The notes beneath the pieces are model-generated. The model had not been told where the DNA came from. It did no database searches and saw only the letters and a program-made list of their open reading frames with translations. Below are positions 8,647 through 16,346 of a stretch of 64,000 nt of DNA, one piece after another. The stretch's first letter is position 1. Every line of letters starts with the position of its first letter. Origin of the DNA: Streptomyces sp. SAI-127 (lineage in GTDB: Bacteria > Actinomycetota > Actinomycetes > Streptomycetales > Streptomycetaceae); contig NZ_JARXYJ010000001.1 of NCBI RefSeq assembly GCF_029894425.1, forward strand, positions 5,022,001 to 5,086,000. Reading direction: 5' to 3'. Both the position numbers and the translations under genes were made by a program.

Positions 8647-10110
8647 ATGAATCGCACACGTACAAATCCCACCCGTGGCCGCTCCTCCGGTCCGCGCCGT
8701 TCCAAGCCCCACGGCAATCGACAGGCCGTGTCGGGCGAGTTCGCGCCGCCCAGGACGATCACGCCCGGGCTGCCCCCCGTCGAGGCGTTCGCCGATCTGG
8801 CCATGCCCGCACGGCTGCTGGCCACGCTGGCCCAGGAAGGCGTGACCGTACCGTTCCCGATCCAGGCGGCGACCCTGCCGAACTCCCTGGCCGGCCGTGA
8901 CGTCCTCGGCCGCGGCCGCACCGGCTCGGGCAAGACCCTCGCCTTCGGCCTCGCCGCACTGGCCCGTACGGCGGGACGCCGTGCCGAGCCGCGCCAGCCG
9001 CTCGCCCTCGTTCTCGTCCCCACCCGCGAGCTCGCCCAGCAGGTCACCGACGCGCTCACGCCCTACGCCCGCTCCGTGAGCCTGCGCCTCGCCACGGTCG
9101 TCGGCGGGATGTCCATCGGCAGGCAGGCCGGCGCGCTGCGCGCCGGGGCCGAGATGGTCGTCGCGACGCCCGGGCGCCTCAAGGACCTCATCGACCGGGG
9201 CGACTGCCGGCTGGACGCGGTGGACATCACGGTCCTCGACGAGGCCGACCAGATGGCCGACATGGGCTTCATGCCCCAGGTCACCGCGCTGCTCGACCAG
9301 GTGCGCCCCGGCGGGCAGCGCATGCTCTTCTCCGCCACCCTGGACCGCAACGTCGACCGGCTGGTGCGCAGCTACCTGCACGACCCCGTCGTCCACTCGG
9401 TCGACCCCTCCGCGGGCGCGGTCACGACGATGGAGCACCACGTCCTGCATGTGCACGACGCGGACAAGCACCGCACGACCACCGAGATCGCGGCACGAGA
9501 CGGCCGCGTGATCATGTTCCTCGACACCAAGCACGCGGTGGACCGGCTGACCAAGCACCTGCTCAGCAGCGGCGTCCGCGCAGCGGCCCTGCACGGCGGC
9601 AAGTCGCAGCCGCAGCGCACCCGCACGCTGACGCAGTTCAAGTCCGGGCACGTCAACGTGCTGGTGGCGACCAACGTCGCGGCGCGGGGCATCCACGTCG
9701 ACAATCTCGACCTGGTCGTCAACGTCGATCCGCCGACCGACCACAAGGACTACCTGCACCGCGGCGGCCGTACGGCCCGCGCCGGTGAGTCCGGCAGCGT
9801 CGTCACCCTGGTCACCCCGAACCAGCGCCGCGACATGACCCGTCTGATGGCTTCGGCGGGCATCACGCCGCAGATCGCCCAGGTGCGTTCGGGCGAGGCG
9901 GAGTTGAGCCGCATCACCGGTGCCCAGGCGCCGTCCGGTGTCCCGGTCGTCATCACCGCGCCGCAGGCGGAACGCCCCCGCGGCGCGTCCTCCTCGTCCT
10001 CTTCCCGGGGCCGCAGGGGCCGCCGGGGCCAGGCCGGCCAGGGCCGCCCCGCGGGCGAAGCGGCGCGCCGCAGTGCCCCGCGACGGACCGGCTTCGGCTC
10101 CGCCGCCTAG
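8647..10110 (+). CDS. DEAD-box RNA helicase, copy 1
   Basis: A 487-residue ATP-dependent RNA helicase. All core motifs are visible: Q motif FPIQAATLPN, Walker A GRTGSGKT, PTRELA, the DEAD box in VLDEADQM, SAT, and motif VI HRGGRTARAG. The basic N-terminal 35 residues and the Arg/Gly/Ser-rich C-terminal tail (about 430-487) are typical RNA-binding extensions of cold-adapted bacterial helicases. It sits downstream of a cold-shock gene, which suggests a shared role in unfolding mRNA and ribosome assembly at low temperature. A perfect 17-bp terminator follows. Confidence 0.95.
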   Translation: MNRTRTNPTRGRSSGPRRSKPHGNRQAVSGEFAPPRTITPGLPPVEAFADLAMPARLLATLAQEGVTVPFPIQAATLPNSLAGRDVLGRGRTGSGKTLAFGLAALARTAGRRAEPRQPLALVLVPTRELAQQVTDALTPYARSVSLRLATVVGGMSIGRQAGALRAGAEMVVATPGRLKDLIDRGDCRLDAVDITVLDEADQMADMGFMPQVTALLDQVRPGGQRMLFSATLDRNVDRLVRSYLHDPVVHSVDPSAGAVTTMEHHVLHVHDADKHRTTTEIAARDGRVIMFLDTKHAVDRLTKHLLSSGVRAAALHGGKSQPQRTRTLTQFKSGHVNVLVATNVAARGIHVDNLDLVVNVDPPTDHKDYLHRGGRTARAGESGSVVTLVTPNQRRDMTRLMASAGITPQIAQVRSGEAELSRITGAQAPSGVPVVITAPQAERPRGASSSSSSRGRRGRRGQAGQGRPAGEAARRSAPRRTGFGSAA

Positions 10111-10132
10111 GGCGATCTCCCTCTCACCTCCC

Positions 10133-10170
10133 AGTGGGGCCCTGCCGACACACGTCGGCAGGGCCCCACT
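10133..10170 (+). terminator. Terminator after helicase gene, copy 1
   Basis: Perfect 17-bp inverted repeat AGTGGGGCCCTGCCGAC with an ACAC loop, starting 22 bases after the helicase stop. It is among the strongest hairpins in the window. Confidence 0.85.
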
Positions 10171-10237
10171 GTCGTATCGCCACGCGGCCCTCAGGATGTC
10201 TGCGTCACTCGAACGCCAAAATCTCCTCTTGCCAGAG

Positions 10238-10266
10238 TAGACATTGGCCGCTGGCGCGGTTACTGT
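10238..10266 (+). promoter_or_regulatory. Promoter-like -35/-10 upstream of the MerR-like gene
   Basis: TAGACA (10238-10243) and TACTGT (10261-10266) are separated by exactly 17 bases, a good match to the principal sigma factor consensus of Streptomyces. Transcription would begin near 10273, some 300 bases before the next coding start. Confidence 0.5.
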
Positions 10267-10272
10267 TTTTCT

Positions 10273-10552
10273 CGTAGACACGGTCAAGCGAGACCCGCCA
10301 GACACGAACTGGCGGGGTTCGGAGCAAGGACGGAGGAGCAGACGCCATCAGGATCGCCCGGCCCGATTGCTCTCGGTCCGGGTACCGCAAGACCCCGGAT
10401 TGGATGGTGGTCCCCGGTCACGCAGCCGCGATCCCCGCACCCCTCCCGTCATCGGGCCGGGTAGCGGAAACCGAAGGTCGGCGCAGCATGAGGGCCGACA
10501 GATGGTGTTGAATTCCCTTCGGGGCCCTGGTGCCGTACGGCACCAGGGCCCC
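10273..10552 (+). ncRNA. Candidate structured leader or small RNA ending at a strong hairpin
   Basis: From the predicted start near 10273, about 280 bases show no coding signal but several inverted repeats: CCCGCCAG/CTGGCGGG (10294-10316), TCCGGG/CCCGGA (10377-10399), and finally GGGGCCCTGGTGCC with its perfect complement around a GTAC loop (10521-10552). The last is terminator-like and lies 25 bases before the MerR-like start. Either a discrete small RNA ends here or this is an attenuated leader. It did not match the consensus features I know for ydaO, cobalamin, TPP, SAM or ZTP riboswitches. Confidence 0.4.
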
Positions 10553-10558
10553 TCGACG

Positions 10559-10570
10559 CGTTGTACAACG
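10559..10570 (+). promoter_or_regulatory. Perfect 12-bp palindrome at the MerR-like ribosome-binding site
   Basis: CGTTGTACAACG is self-complementary and is followed directly by the AGGTGAC ribosome-binding site of the gene at 10578. It could be an operator, possibly autoregulatory. It is absent upstream of the paralogue at 15389. Confidence 0.35.
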
Positions 10571-10577
10571 AGGTGAC

Positions 10578-10928
10578 ATGGCAGCAGATATCCCCCTGGG
10601 CGACCGCCTGGACGACGACGACTACCCCGCGTACACCATGGGCCGGGCCGCCGAGATGCTCGGCACCACGCCGGGTTTCCTCCGAGCCATCGGCGAGGCT
10701 CGTCTGATCACTCCGCTGCGCTCGGAGGGCGGACATCGCCGGTATTCCCGCTACCAGCTGCGGATCGCCGCCCGCGCCCGCGAGCTGGTCGACAAGGGAA
10801 CCCCGATCGAGGCCGCGTGCCGCATCGTCATCCTCGAGGACCAGCTCGAGGAAGCTCAGCGCATCAACGCCGAGTACCGCCGCGCCGCGAACGCGTCGGC
10901 CGACAGCTCCGGGCCCGGTTCGGGCTGA
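10578..10928 (+). CDS. MerR-like helix-turn-helix regulator, copy 1
   Basis: A 116-residue DNA-binding protein with a MerR-type winged helix at about residues 15-75: YTMGRAAEMLG, FLRAIGEARLITPLRSEGGHRRYS. A short coiled coil follows (IVILEDQLEEAQRINAEYRRA). No effector-binding domain or metal-binding Cys is present. GAGGTGAC precedes the ATG. It is clearly paralogous to the gene at 15389; both lie next to a cold-shock/helicase pair, so a role in controlling those genes is plausible but unproven. Confidence 0.85.
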   Translation: MAADIPLGDRLDDDDYPAYTMGRAAEMLGTTPGFLRAIGEARLITPLRSEGGHRRYSRYQLRIAARARELVDKGTPIEAACRIVILEDQLEEAQRINAEYRRAANASADSSGPGSG

Positions 10929-10962
10929 CCACACGGCGGTACGGCCCACGGCGCACCGCGGT

Positions 10963-12243
10963 TCAGACCGCGGCGATCCCTTCCATCCCCGACTCACCGA
11001 AGGCGGGCAGGCCCGTGGCCGTCGTCACCTTGGTGAGGGCGCCGTCGGTCTCGACGCGGAAGCCGTCGACGGTGCCGGAAGTGGCGTTCTGGACGTAGAC
11101 GAACCTCTCGTCCTCGGTGACGGCGAGGTCGATCACCCCTTGCGACCTGCTGGACGGCGGGGTGGCGATGCCCACCTTGTCGGTCAGGGAGAGCTTGCCG
11201 TGTCCGTCCATGCGGTAGCCGGTGACGGTGGAGTTGCCGGTGTTGCCGCCGTAGAAGAAGTCGCCCGCCCGCTCCAGCCAGCACAGCACCTCCTGACCAC
11301 TGGCCAGCGGTCGCTGAAGGACCTTCAGCCTGCCGTCCCGCCGGACCTGGTAGGTGGTGACCGTGGACTTCTCGGCCTCGGCGACCAGCATCCGCTTCCC
11401 GCTGCGGTCGAAGCTGATCGCGAACGGGACGCCACCGGCCGACTTGTTGACCACCGGTGCGGCGACGGCCGGGAGCCCGTTCCGCTTCATGGGAAACACC
11501 TCGACGGTGTTGCTGCCCTTGGTCGTGACCACCAGGTTCCGTCCGTCGGGGGTGAACTCGACCTCGCCCGGAGAGGTGTCGAAGCGCGGTATGTCCTTGT
11601 TGTTCAGACCCAGGGAGCGGTGGGAGCCGGGAAGCGGCTGAAGTCCGCCGCCGGTGATCCTGAAGCCCTGGACGCTGCCCGCGCCGCCCGCGTTCATGAC
11701 GTACGCGATCCTGCCGTGCACCGCGATGCTCGACGGGAACCGCCCACCGGAGCTCACGACCTTCCGCTCCCCGAGCCGCTGTCCCTCGACCCGGAACGAG
11801 GTCACCGTGCCGCTGCCGGCGTTGACCGCCAGCAGCATCCCCGAGCGGTCGTCGTAGACGAGTGAGCCCTGGGAGGCGAGCGAGTCGGTGGGAGCGTCGA
11901 CCTGGTCGCCGCCCTTGCCGCCGGTGGCGTAGTCCGCCGCGCGTTCGAGCTTGCCGTCGTCACCCCGCTTGAACACGTGGATGGTGTTGCCGTCCAGCTC
12001 GTTGCCCTGGACGAAGACGGCGTGATCGCCCCCGGCGGCCTTCCCGGAGTACTGACTGGCCGAGGCCAGGGACACGGCCACGGTGGCCGCCCCGGCGAGC
12101 GCGAGGGCACCACCGCCGATCACGATGCGCCGTGTCCTGGACTGCGCCCGGTGCCCCCTGCGTGTGCCGGAGGACCGGCTCGTGCGGCGGTGCTCGATGT
12201 GGCCGTTGTCCATGTCGCCGTGCCTGCCGGAGTCCATGCCCAT
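10963..12243 (-). CDS. Exported beta-propeller protein (lactonase/YncE-like)
   Basis: A 426-residue protein with a long charged N terminus, then one hydrophobic segment (about residues 40-62, IVIGGGALALAGAATVAVSLA) acting as signal or anchor. Repeated blades follow, in the style of 6-phosphogluconolactonase/YncE propellers: GNTIHVFKRGDDGKLE, SGTVTSFRVEGQRL, STVTTYQVRRDGRLKV, GTVDGFRVETDGAL. The blades alternate a variable strand with a conserved turn. No catalytic residues could be identified. It stands alone on its strand. Confidence 0.75.
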   Translation of the reverse strand: MGMDSGRHGDMDNGHIEHRRTSRSSGTRRGHRAQSRTRRIVIGGGALALAGAATVAVSLASASQYSGKAAGGDHAVFVQGNELDGNTIHVFKRGDDGKLERAADYATGGKGGDQVDAPTDSLASQGSLVYDDRSGMLLAVNAGSGTVTSFRVEGQRLGERKVVSSGGRFPSSIAVHGRIAYVMNAGGAGSVQGFRITGGGLQPLPGSHRSLGLNNKDIPRFDTSPGEVEFTPDGRNLVVTTKGSNTVEVFPMKRNGLPAVAAPVVNKSAGGVPFAISFDRSGKRMLVAEAEKSTVTTYQVRRDGRLKVLQRPLASGQEVLCWLERAGDFFYGGNTGNSTVTGYRMDGHGKLSLTDKVGIATPPSSRSQGVIDLAVTEDERFVYVQNATSGTVDGFRVETDGALTKVTTATGLPAFGESGMEGIAAV

Positions 12244-12485
12244 GTCCGTTCCTCGGTGTCCGTGCGGTGTCGTCCGCGGCTGCGAACGACACCAGAGTGG
12301 CCAGCGGGAACGGTGTGCCCGTACGGAACGCGGTCCGCGTCAGACTCTCGTAAGAGATCCCGGCGGGTCCGCTCGTCTGGAACGACTACCTGGACAACGG
12401 CGGCGACCGCAGGGGGGCGACTGTCCGCTGGGCAGCAGCGAGTGGATCGAGCGGGTGGGCGGCTGATCCGGGCGTACGCGGCGGT

Positions 12486-13845
12486 TCACAGGAGTTCGGG
12501 CTGCGGCTGAGGCTGTCGCACCGGCACGGTCACCGGTTCCCACCGGACGACGGTCCTGACATAGCCGTAGATCACCGAGGCCATCGCCAGCAGGATGAGC
12601 GGTCCGGCCAGCCAGGGGTACTCGGCCATGCGCACCGGCAGGAAGCGATACGACACCAGGAGCGCGACGAAGACCGTCGCGCCGTAGGCGGTCAGCCGGA
12701 GCCCGGACCGGTCCCAGCCGCGGTCGAACGAGCGCACTCCCGCCTCGATGGTGAGGGTGAACACCACGCCGGCGACGAGGTCCACGCCGTAGTGGTAGCC
12801 GAAGCCCAGCGTGGCGCAGAGGGTGGCGATCAGCCAGAAGGTGCCCGCGTAGCGCAGCAGGCGTGGGCCCCTGCGGGAATGGAGGAAGATCGCGGTGGCC
12901 CAGGCCGTGTGCAGGCTGGGCATGCAGTTGCGGGGGGTGATCTCGTCGAACGGTATGGAGTGGGGGGCGGATATCGGCGGCGGTGTCTGCGGCCACAGGT
13001 TCGCCACCGCCCAGTGCCCGTCGCTCACTATCTGCGGCGACCACAGGGCTATCGACGCCCAGTGGTCGGTGCCGGTGCCGTAGGCGAAGACCGGGCCGAC
13101 CACCGGGAAGATCATGTAGATGGCCGGTCCGAGCAGGCCGATCAGCAGGAAGGTGCGCACCAGGTGGTGGCGCGGGAAGCGGCGCTCCGCCGCCACGTTG
13201 CGCAGTTGGTACAGCGCGACGACCACCGCGGCCACCGCGAGCTGGCCGTAGATGGTGTCGAGGAAGTTGAAGCCGATCGCTCCGGTGGCCGTGACGATCC
13301 GGCCCATGATCCACGACGGGTTGCCCAGGGCGTGGTCGGCGTTCGCCAGATACGGATCCAGCACGTACGGCCGGCTCTTCGCGGTGATGAGGAGCCAGGT
13401 GTCACCGGTCTTGCGGCCGGCCACCAGCAGCAGGCCCAGCCCGACGCCCTTCAGCAGCAGGACACGTTTCCGGGCCGGTGCGGCGGGTGACGGCGAAGAC
13501 CGCGCAGCCCAGGAGCACCCACAGCGCGCCGTTGCCGAAGGGGTGGCCGTGGGTCACCTTGACGTCGAAGATCCAGCGGGCCACCGCGAAGGCGAGGTCG
13601 ATGCCGACCGCGGCACCCGTGACGACGAACCGTTGCCGCCAGGTGAGCACCACCATCATCAGGGCCAGGCCGGCGTACAGCATCGGGCCTGATTTGGGCG
13701 GGCATATCAGCTCTCGCGCCTGAGTGGTGAGCGGTCCCGGCAGACCGTAGTGACGCGCGGTGAACTCCAGCGCGACGAAGAACCCGAGGGCCACGACAGC
13801 CGCCACGGCCCAGAGTCTCGCCCGCGAATCAATCTGCGGTGGCAT
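12486..13845 (-). pseudogene. PAP2-superfamily membrane phosphatase, one-base frameshift
   Basis: Two overlapping reading frames make one protein of about 455 residues. The first part (13845 to about 13475) has several membrane helices, including WAVAAVVALGFFVALEF. The second (to 12486) carries the PAP2 signature CMPSLHTAWATAIF and GYHYGVDLVAGVVF, as in inositolphosphotransferase-like PAP2 proteins. The frame changes near 13471-13477, where the coding strand reads ACCGGCCCGG; removing one G restores a continuous reading through ARKRVLLLKG. The downstream part keeps good codon use and intact motifs, so this is either very recent decay or a sequence error. The N-terminal start is uncertain (ATG at 13845, no clear ribosome-binding site). 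Confidence 0.75.
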
Positions 13846-14084
13846 ATGTATCAATTTCGGCCAATTTCACTAGATGCTCGTCAGAAAACCGCCCGCCCGA
13901 CTGAGGAAGAGGGAAGGATCGCGGTCCGGGTTCCTGTGTCCCCCCTGAGAAGCCCGGCTCACCGAAGATGCAGGGTATGGCATGACGCCAACAATCGAAC
14001 ACCGGGTTGCGACGGTTTCGGAGGGGCGACGCCCACTCACCCGGGACGTCGGATCAGATCCGTGTCCTCAGGGCGGTGTCCGCG

Positions 14085-14384
14085 TCAGGAGATGGCCCGG
14101 AGTCCGCCGTGGGCCGGGCGGCGGAGGTCGTCGACGGTCTGGGCCGTCACCTCGTCCGCGGGGAGGAGGACGACCAACTGCTGTGCGTCCGCGGAGAGTT
14201 CGAGCGTCTCGCGGACCAGCCGGAGCTCGCGTCCGGAGGGGTGGTGGAGCCGCGGGTCCCCGCGCTGCGGACGTGCTGGTCAAGGCGCCGGGTGAGGTCG
14301 GGCAGGCCCAGATCCGCCAGCCGGGTGCTGTCCCGCTTGGCACGGATGAAATCCCCCAGAGGCGTCCCCGTGGCCCGAGCATAG
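14085..14384 (-). pseudogene. Remnant of an XRE/MmyB-like transcription regulator
   Basis: Two conserved pieces survive in different frames. One is the N-terminal GDFIRAKRDSTRLADLGLP, which begins the helix-turn-helix of MmyB-type regulators. The other is the C-terminal end LRLHHPSGRELRLVRETLE followed by SADAQQLVVLLPADE to the TGA at 14085-14087. The central 150 or so residues (rest of the DNA-binding domain and the ligand-binding part) are missing. This is an internal deletion derivative, not a functional gene. Confidence 0.65.
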
Positions 14385-14439
14385 GTGCTGCCCCACCCCC
14401 CGCGGAGAGCGCAGGGTGGCCCTGCGGGGGCCGGCGTCA

Positions 14440-14808
14440 ACTACCCAGCGCTAAAGCGCCGGGCTTGCACAACGGGCATCACTGGCGGTGATGCTGGGTT
14501 TGCGTCCAGTCCCGCCCCGAGGTGTCCGGGGCGGGGCAGGGGCCGTTGACTGGGCCCCGCGTCGCCACAACTCCCACGCTCTGGCGCGGATGTTGCGGGA
14601 GCTGTTGCTGTCTGCGTGATCAACGAATCCGCAGCTCCGGCAGGCGAACCAGGCCTGGGAGATGCGGTTCGCCTTGTCGATGTGGCCGCATTCGGCGCAG
14701 GTGCGGGAGGTGTACGCCGGATCGACGTACACCACCGGCACCCCCGCGCGGCGGGCCTTGTACGCGATGAACTGCCCCAGCTGATGGAAGGCCCAGCCGG
14801 CGTGGGTG
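14440..14808 (-). mobile_element. IS200/IS605-type tnpB 3' remnant with right end
   Basis: The C-terminal third of a TnpB (OrfB) protein: FIAYKARRAGVPVVYVDPAYTS, a zinc ribbon with CAEC and CRSC pairs, the RuvC-III region DHADSNSSRNI and the usual variable tail, ending in TAG at 14451. Homology stops near residue HAGWAF at about 14804; RuvC-I and -II are gone, so no nuclease can be made. The stop overlaps a short hairpin (GCGCT/AGCGC, 14448-14459) typical of the right end of these elements, where the omega/guide RNA is encoded. No tnpA or left end was found. Confidence 0.7.
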
Positions 14809-14892
14809 CAGTGGCACACACGGTCGTGTGCCCGCCCCTTGACCGGACCACAGACCCGGGCGTGAACACTGCGGGGTCCGATCGTGGCGGGC

Positions 14893-15085
14893 ATGGAAAA
14901 CGAGCACAAGCTGGTGGTTATCGTCGGAAGCGTCCGGGAGGGACGGTCTGGGCCGGTCGTGGCCTCATGGGTGGCCGAACAGGCCGCGGCGCACGGTGGT
15001 TTCGAGGTGGGGGTCGTCGATCTGACCGGGATCGACGTTCCGTTGTCACTGCCCGCGGTCTCGCCGAAGTACGCCGGGGACTACT
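14893..15085 (+). pseudogene. N-terminal stub of an NADPH-dependent FMN reductase
   Basis: About 64 residues match the start of flavodoxin-like FMN reductases: LVVIVGSVREGRSGPVVASW, then FEVGVVDLTGIDVPL and SPKYAGDYYPRPE. After this the frame runs into unrelated Arg/Pro-rich sequence. The FMN-binding remainder (TPEYN loop and beyond) is missing. The breakpoint lies close to the TnpB remnant on the other strand, consistent with insertion or deletion damage. Confidence 0.65.
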
Positions 15086-15388
15086 ACCCGCGGCCGGAAG
15101 CACGGACCGGCCCGCCACCGCATCCCCTGGTGCGTGCCTCCCGGCGGGCATGGGGACACCGAGGACAAGGAGGACACAGGGAGGCACCCGCGAGCACCCC
15201 CGCGGAAGATGCGTTGCGGATCACCCCACGTGTCGCGGCCGCTTCCCGAATCTTCAGCAGGTCGCAAAAGTCTGCCGCGACGGCGTCACATATGCGTGCA
15301 CGCCGCCGTTAGGGTTGTGACCACCTGGGGACCGCATCGGTGCCGAGCCCGCCGGAGCCCCTGGACGCGCCCCCGAAACGAAGGTGCC
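15086..15388. other. Degenerate intergenic DNA
   Basis: About 300 bases between the reductase stub and the second MerR-like gene. Open frames here are short, lack ribosome-binding sites and show no recognisable motif. It is best read as continuation of the decayed zone. A ribosome-binding site AAGGTG for the next gene lies at its right edge. Confidence 0.5.
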
Positions 15389-15709
15389 ATGCCCGCCGAG
15401 ACCTCTCCCGCCGGCAATCTCGACGACGACGACTACCCCGCCTACACGATGGGGCGGGCCGCCGACCTCCTCGGCATCACCCCCGCCTTCCTCCGGGCCG
15501 TCGGTGAGGCGAAGCTGATCACGCCGCTGCGCTCGGAGGGCGGTCACCGCCGGTACTCCAAGGGCCAGTTGCGTATCGCCGCCCGGGCCCGTGAACTCGT
15601 CGACCAGGGCACCCCCGTCGAGGCCGCCTGCCGCATCATCACCCTGGAGGACCGGCTCGCCGAAGCCCTCCGCCTGAACGAGGAGACGGGTCGGCGACCG
15701 AACGAATAA
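15389..15709 (+). CDS. MerR-like helix-turn-helix regulator, copy 2
   Basis: A 106-residue paralogue of the protein at 10578: DDDDYPAYTMGRAADLLGIT, FLRAVGEAKLITPLRSEGG, then a short C-terminal helix ITLEDRLAEALRLNEE. The shared block from the acidic stretch to the end of the winged helix is nearly identical in the two. AAGGTG precedes the ATG. It lies 249 bases upstream of the second cold-shock gene on the same strand, whereas copy 1 lies downstream of its helicase, so the order is mirrored between modules. Confidence 0.85.
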   Translation: MPAETSPAGNLDDDDYPAYTMGRAADLLGITPAFLRAVGEAKLITPLRSEGGHRRYSKGQLRIAARARELVDQGTPVEAACRIITLEDRLAEALRLNEETGRRPNE

Positions 15710-15811
15710 CTGTCACGGCCGCAACAGAATCATGGGCAGGGCGCAGCCAATTTTTCAGCCCGATCGCCACCAGAATTCGGGGCGACGTAGATCCGCCCAC
15801 CTACGGTGTGT

Positions 15812-15958
15812 TACCGTGATAAAAGTTGCAGTTTTGGTTTCCGGAGAATTTCTATGAAGTTCCCCGGCGTCTTTCCGGTCTTCCGGAGGGGAGTCCATCG
15901 CGGCGACTCGGGGTCCGTACAGTGCGGGTCCCGGCACTGCCCCCTAGGGAGATTCAAT
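15812..15958 (+). promoter_or_regulatory. Cold-shock gene promoter -10 and long 5' leader, copy 2
   Basis: TACCGT (15812-15817) is followed by AGTTGCAG (15824-15831) and TGGTT, the same order and spacing as upstream of copy 1, although the surrounding leader has diverged. The leader would be about 135 nt. The ribosome-binding site is AGGGAG before the ATG. Confidence 0.5.
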
Positions 15959-16162
15959 ATGGCATCTGGCACCGTGAAGTGGTTCAACGCGGAAAAGGGC
16001 TTCGGCTTCATCGAGCAGGACGGCGGCGGCGCCGACGTGTTCGCGCACTACTCGAACATCGCCACCTCCGGCTTCCGCGAGCTTCAGGAAGGCCAGAAGG
16101 TTACCTTCGACGTCACGCAGGGCCAGAAGGGCCCGCAGGCCGAGAACATCGTTCCCGCCTGA
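15959..16162 (+). CDS. Cold-shock protein CspA family, copy 2
   Basis: A 67-residue cold-shock domain with intact RNP1 (KGFGFIEQ) and RNP2 (DVFAHYSNI). The nucleotide sequence is very close to copy 1 at the start and diverges toward the end, with changes such as A36T, Q37S and T60Q. A hairpin follows 24 bases after the stop and then the second helicase gene, repeating the layout of copy 1. Confidence 0.97.
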   Translation: MASGTVKWFNAEKGFGFIEQDGGGADVFAHYSNIATSGFRELQEGQKVTFDVTQGQKGPQAENIVPA

Positions 16163-16186
16163 CGCTGACGCGTATCTTCACGGCTG

Positions 16187-16213
16187 GGGCCCGCACTCTT
16201 GGGGTGCGGGCCC
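16187..16213 (+). terminator. Hairpin terminator after cold-shock gene, copy 2
   Basis: GGGCCCGCAC pairs with GTGCGGGCCC around a seven-base loop. The stem core is the same as in copy 1, so the element predates the duplication or is maintained in both. Confidence 0.7.
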
Positions 16214-16303
16214 TGTCCCATTGTCCCGAAGAATCTGATTTCTTCGTTTCTCCTCGGCTCTTTCTTGCGAATTCTCGTGCGGTTTCGCCGCGCCCCGGAG
16301 GAA

Positions 16304-16336
16304 TTCCTCGACACGTGCCGCACGCATCGAGGAAGG
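16304..16336 (+). promoter_or_regulatory. Hairpin occluding the helicase ribosome-binding site, copy 2
   Basis: TTCCTCGA (16304-16311) pairs with TCGAGGAA (16327-16334), extended after a two-by-two mismatch by an inner CGT/ACG stem. The 3' arm holds GAGGAA of the GAGGAAGG Shine-Dalgarno, ten bases before the ATG at 16347. Compared with copy 1 the stem carries a T-to-C/A-to-G pair change that keeps base pairing, which argues for selection on the structure. Confidence 0.6.
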
Positions 16337-16346
16337 TTCCCCTCCC

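Noticed and set aside
10273..10552. Possible known riboswitch
   Set aside because: No conserved core of the cobalamin, TPP, SAM, ZTP or c-di-AMP classes could be placed, so only an unnamed structured RNA is proposed.
12244..12485. WNDYLDNGGDR-like peptide between the propeller and PAP2 genes
   Set aside because: Frame breaks within about 15 codons and no start or family could be identified; at most a trace of an unknown gene.
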